Shown: one piece after another, positions 63,801 through 64,000 of the stretch
Position numbering within the stretch: position 1 is the first letter of the stretch
How the letters are laid out: each line of letters begins with the position of its first letter
NCBI RefSeq assembly: GCF_013365535.1
Contig: NZ_CP053590.1
Location: forward strand, 3,152,501-3,216,500
Direction: 5' to 3'
Source: Aquimarina sp. TRL1
GTDB lineage: Bacteria > Bacteroidota > Bacteroidia > Flavobacteriales > Flavobacteriaceae
DNA length: 64,000 bases
Notes under the pieces: model-generated
Database searches by the model: none
Told to the model about the DNA's origin: nothing
The model's input: only the letters and a program-made list of their open reading frames with translations
Translations under genes and position numbers: made by a program

Positions 63801-64000
63801 AATGCATTAGACTGTGATGAGGATGGAGTTACCAACGGACAAGAGATTACAGATGGTACCGACCCAACTGATGGATGTAGTTTAGTAGCAGCGAATCAGG
63901 ATGTGACACCAAGTGCAGCCTGGAATGCATTAGACTGTGATGAGGATGGAGTTACCAACGGACAGGAGATTACAGATGGTACTGACCCAACTGATGGATG
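54897..64000 (+). CDS. Giant secreted lectin/TSP3 repeat protein (3' end outside window)
   Basis: Open for 3,034 codons and still open at the window end. Start ATG 54897 precedes a signal-like segment ([19 protein letters not shown]). Order of parts: a beta-helix-like N-terminal region; Asp-rich thrombospondin type 3 repeats (DNDNDGIPD types); an L-type lectin domain about residues 636-846 ([20 protein letters not shown]); a galactose-binding-like domain about 1022-1191; a DUF6923-like propeller domain about 1338-1561; more calcium-binding repeats; then 41-residue repeats from residue 1781. A T9SS sorting signal or gliding-type C-terminus would be expected downstream. Probably a cell-surface adhesin. 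Confidence 0.9.
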   Translation, partial: MNNHYLTGLTKVFDTLQRVPFFIIGVLFSVFVSETMYAQCPAGAIDYASSPTNTIASGEVYCLSQDLDIGNANLTIQSGGELHIESGFELQGNGVLTIQGTVVVNDGAGITYVGSSEIGIFGTAVTSVLRLGVGSFFSINGSLTQNDPTFFGNLNPGHSATIEMNNCSVVEVCSTFTQQAETYPSVVYIGDGSCEAYFIDKAQVSGGSGSTLTNSTSVNWIAMNTITSLSEGGATLCGPNATQATCSMWPAGLTDAVAANCAEAKGIAAGLSGGSGPTTTDTDGDGVTDDVDLDNDNDGILDSVECLSVEVIPTGVSSTDDDFNNPNNGSDTPGALINTIDGNLGTYIADAAPSGGYSDVTYTYPSSRLQTLRIYNNAGSLLGDPQAINTIGTINFYNSSDVLIGTLSSVAVPNGNAGGNPFEIPMDLHDVTKVEVLDLTGLSSGIAWRSFRLVTCTDSDGDGIFDPEDLDSDNDGIPDNIEGQATNGYIAPNTDSAATYTTNNGVNSAYLGGVTPVNTDGTDNPDYLDMDSDNEGGNDTAEAGLTLSGNQGANGLDNSYDNGDDYTDVNGNFDNTQADNFPDEDSDVAIEDVDYRDATNSDNDNDGIPDFVDLDDDNDGILDCEEIGINASTEVDGLFNIVGDANKLGAKEMQLTPNSLNQSGQVMSVSKIDFESNFTILFEAYLGTNNNESDFLNSGADGIAIVFHDDPAGTSASGSDGNGIGALGIQNGIVLELDTFNNGGSTGDIVDDHGMIWDSDDQSIHLSGAVSLGQLEDGAWHPVEVSWDFTTKTLVYKVDGITAGSYTGDVVSNHFGGSNMVHFGFTASTGSVVNEHKIRFDNFCNDLPLVEDSDNDGISNHKDLDSDGDGIPDNIEAQTTNGYIPPSGNDSDNDGLDDAYEGTGNEGLTPVNTDGTDQPDYLDLDSDNEGGNDTIEAGLTLSGSVGANGLDNSYDNGDDYTDVNGSFDNTQTDNFPDEDSDVAIEDVDYRDATDSDNDNDGIPDAVDLDDDNDGILDTVEALCDTNLIANGDFSNGSDKWTSSFASGDTGGINYTGGTVQYNVDNDGDLYPINKVITENTDLFTLENGKAYTFKFDAHFLSAVQFEVVNFKWVIMDNSGNLISEINEYTTGGTTGTASGIVITDTQSTYISTFIHNEATGTYKLGLTWDAIEGFPGEGRDVIFDNICLSDNDLDNDGIPDHMDLDSDGDGIPDNIEAQTTNGYIPPSGNDSDNDGLDDAYEGTGNEGLTPVNTDNLDTPDYIDLDSDNEGGNDTAEAGLTLSGNVGANGLDDAIDNGDDYTDVNGSFDNSQADNFPDSDNDVAVEDVDYRDALTSFGCTPGFYQVVTDQFRIMDPATGLYSDVGSPWVNAYNSIGYNPVDGFVYGVDNTTRHLLKIDGNGNIADLGDLIDNATSNPMGSNVNAADFDSSGAMWIKQSGSGFFRKVDIATNTYDQINTTGANFDVADFIIINDIAYGVKDNRLRVADLTTDPIVVTSKTVSGLGASSGGYGATFGDAQNNLYVFRNGTGGFYRINDYESASPSATLLLTGAASGSNDGAACPDACPAFDLDCDGVLNTDEDLNGNGDNTDDDTDGDGIPNYLDVDDDNDGIYTSEEDTDGNGTAANDNEDGDGLPDYLDPDSDNDGCNDANEAYGDANADNGDGGEYGDADTAVEGDGSGKINPDGSVAAASYTTGTVPSVTDDSIKIVCEPCAATVIPNFTDVGYAIWAAADCDEDGVTNGLEVDQDNDNTTGPNQTDPFDGCDYNTSDQVIANVSAAWNALDCDEDGVTNGQEITDGTDPTDGCSLVAANQDATPSAAWNALDCDEDGVTNGQEITDGTDPTDGCSLVAANQDATPSAAWNALDCDEDGVTNGQEITDGTDPTDGCSLVAANQDATPSAAWNALDCDEDGVTNGQEITDGTDPTDGCSLVAANQDATPSAAWNALDCDEDGVTNGQEITDGTDPTDGCSLVAANQDATPSAAWNALDCDEDGVTNGQEITDGTDPTDGCSLVAANQDATPSAAWNALDCDEDGVTNGQEITDGTDPTDGCSLVAANQDATPSAAWNALDCDEDGVTNGQEITDGTDPTDGCSLVAANQDATPSAAWNALDCDEDGVTNGQEITDGTDPTDGCSLVAANQDATPSAAWNALDCDEDGVTNGQEITDGTDPTDGCSLVAANQDATPSAAWNALDCDEDGVTNGQEITDGTDPTDGCSLVAANQDATPSAAWNALDCDEDGVTNGQEITDGTDPTDGCSLVAANQDATPSAAWNALDCDEDGVTNGQEITDGTDPTDGCSLVAANQDATPSAAWNALDCDEDGVTNGQEITDGTDPTDGCSLVAANQDATPSAAWNALDCDEDGVTNGQEITDGTDPTDGCSLVAANQDVTPSAAWNALDCDEDGVTNGQEITDGTDPTDGCSLVAANQDATPSAAWNALDCDEDGVTNGQEITDGTDPTDGCSLVAANQDATPSAAWNALDCDEDGVTNGQEITDGTDPTDGCSLVAANQDATPSAAWNALDCDEDGVTNGQEITDGTDPTDGCSLVAANQDATPSAAWNALDCDEDGVTNGQEITDGTDPTDGCSLVAANQDATPSAAWNALDCDEDGVTNGQEITDGTDPTDGCSLVAANQDATPSAAWNALDCDEDGVTNGQEITDGTDPTDGCSLVAANQDATPSAAWNALDCDEDGVTNGQEITDGTDPTDGCSLVAANQDATPSAAWNALDCDEDGVTNGQEITDGTDPTDGCSLVAANQDATPSAAWNALDCDEDGVTNGQEITDGTDPTDGCSLVAANQDATPSAAWNALDCDEDGVTNGQEITDGTDPTDGCSLVAANQDATPSAAWNALDCDEDGVTNGQEITDGTDPTDGCSLVAANQDATPSAAWNALDCDEDGVTNGQEITDGTDPTDGCSLVAANQDATPSAAWNALDCDEDGVTNGQEITDGTDPTDGCSLVAANQDATPSAAWNALDCDEDGVTNGQEITDGTDPTDGCSLVAANQDVTPSAAWNALDCDEDGVTNGQEITDGTDPTDG
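56301..56690 (+). repeat. TSP3 module, copy 1 of 3
   Basis: In-frame module running from [14 protein letters not shown] through [18 protein letters not shown] to EDVDYRDA. It is the most diverged of three copies; the others are at 57483-57872 and 58503-58892. Confidence 0.7.
57483..57872 (+). repeat. TSP3 module, copy 2 of 3
   Basis: In-frame copy ([20 protein letters not shown] to EDVDYRDA), nearly identical in its first half to copy 3. It follows the lectin domain. Confidence 0.75.
58503..58892 (+). repeat. TSP3 module, copy 3 of 3
   Basis: In-frame copy following the galactose-binding-like domain. Like copy 2 it has [21 protein letters not shown]. Distance from copy 2 is 1,020 bp, so domain insertion and module duplication alternate. 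Confidence 0.75.
60093..60236 (+). repeat. Divergent first unit of the 41-residue repeat
   Basis: Encodes [18 protein letters not shown], later DPFDGCDYN and ending VSAAWN: the same CDxDGVTNG...DGC...AAWN frame as the array but longer and diverged, marking its old edge. Confidence 0.7.
60237..64000 (+). repeat. 123-bp coding tandem array, 30 full copies plus 74 bp
   Basis: Unit GCATTAGACTGTGATGAGGA... begins at 60237 and every 123 bp to 63927, with no insertion or deletion. Each unit encodes 41 residues: [33 protein letters not shown], then ATPSAAWN. It has one Asp-rich calcium-binding-like loop and two Cys. The array runs out of the window. Confidence 0.97.

Noticed and set aside
60237..64000. 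Regular 123-bp repeats as a CRISPR array or non-coding satellite
   Set aside because: There are no unique spacers, the period is a multiple of three, and the units stay in one open frame continuous with the upstream secreted protein.
60237..64000. A clean 15-unit higher-order repeat suggested by the shared GTG codon at 62058 and 63903
   Set aside because: Comparing variant patterns unit by unit, neighbours agree only for about three units around the shared change; units further away differ, so local exchange explains it better.
1..64000. tRNA, rRNA or insertion sequence in intergenic regions
   Set aside because: I read all intergenic stretches and saw no cloverleaf-like GC-rich segments, rRNA motifs, transposase frames or flanking inverted repeats with target duplications.

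Overview
The window is chromosomal DNA of a low-GC member of the Bacteroidota, almost certainly a marine-type Flavobacteriaceae. Evidence: several exact flavobacterial promoters (TTG about 19-20 nt upstream of TAnnTTTG), few Shine-Dalgarno sites, a cyclophilin-FKBP fusion, a NusB with a long N-terminal extension, a DUF3276 (PUR-like) protein, and a very large Asp-rich thrombospondin-type-3 surface protein. An Aquimarina-like genus is possible but only a guess.

Layout. 1-22.7 kb is mostly housekeeping: an ABC-F ATPase and lnt; pssA; a minus-strand envelope operon kdsD-tatC-CMD-lptB divergent from recQ; a dual-family peptidyl-prolyl isomerase; a redoxin; an M14 peptidase; DUF3276; an MsbA-like exporter divergent from amino-acid dehydrogenase-nusB-DUF1573-yajC; MscS and pepT. 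22.8-28.6 kb holds a minus-strand accessory cluster (two NTF2-like proteins flanking a cysteine hydrolase) facing a minimal MerR regulator, then pyrD, a LysE exporter and an HMG-CoA-lyase-like enzyme.

28.7-40.8 kb is an iron region: DUF4856 lipoprotein, imelysin-like lipoprotein, HTTM membrane protein and TonB-dependent receptor, then an MBL-fold hydrolase, a ferric-iron ABC importer (binding protein, permease, ATPase), ferritin and an unannotated 48-aa Cys/Lys-rich protein. A 13-bp element of the form ATTTAGAnnnnnT recurs near three of these promoters and may be an iron-responsive operator. 41.1-44.1 kb is a compact redox cassette: exported thioredoxin, ApbE flavin transferase, DUF4266 lipoprotein and DUF3570 outer-membrane-type protein. 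The last carries an SGAS site resembling an ApbE flavinylation motif.

44.2-54.6 kb contains guaB, an AraC regulator with a small exported CxxxC protein, an OmpH/Skp chaperone, and an operon of three periplasmic folding factors ending in a MoxR ATPase. From 54,897 to the window end one reading frame stays open for 3,034 codons. It encodes a secreted lectin/TSP3 protein whose last 3.8 kb is a 123-bp tandem array (30 full copies plus a partial one), preceded by three helically phased TTCGTCGA-like boxes. No rRNA, tRNA, insertion sequence, prophage or CRISPR array was seen.
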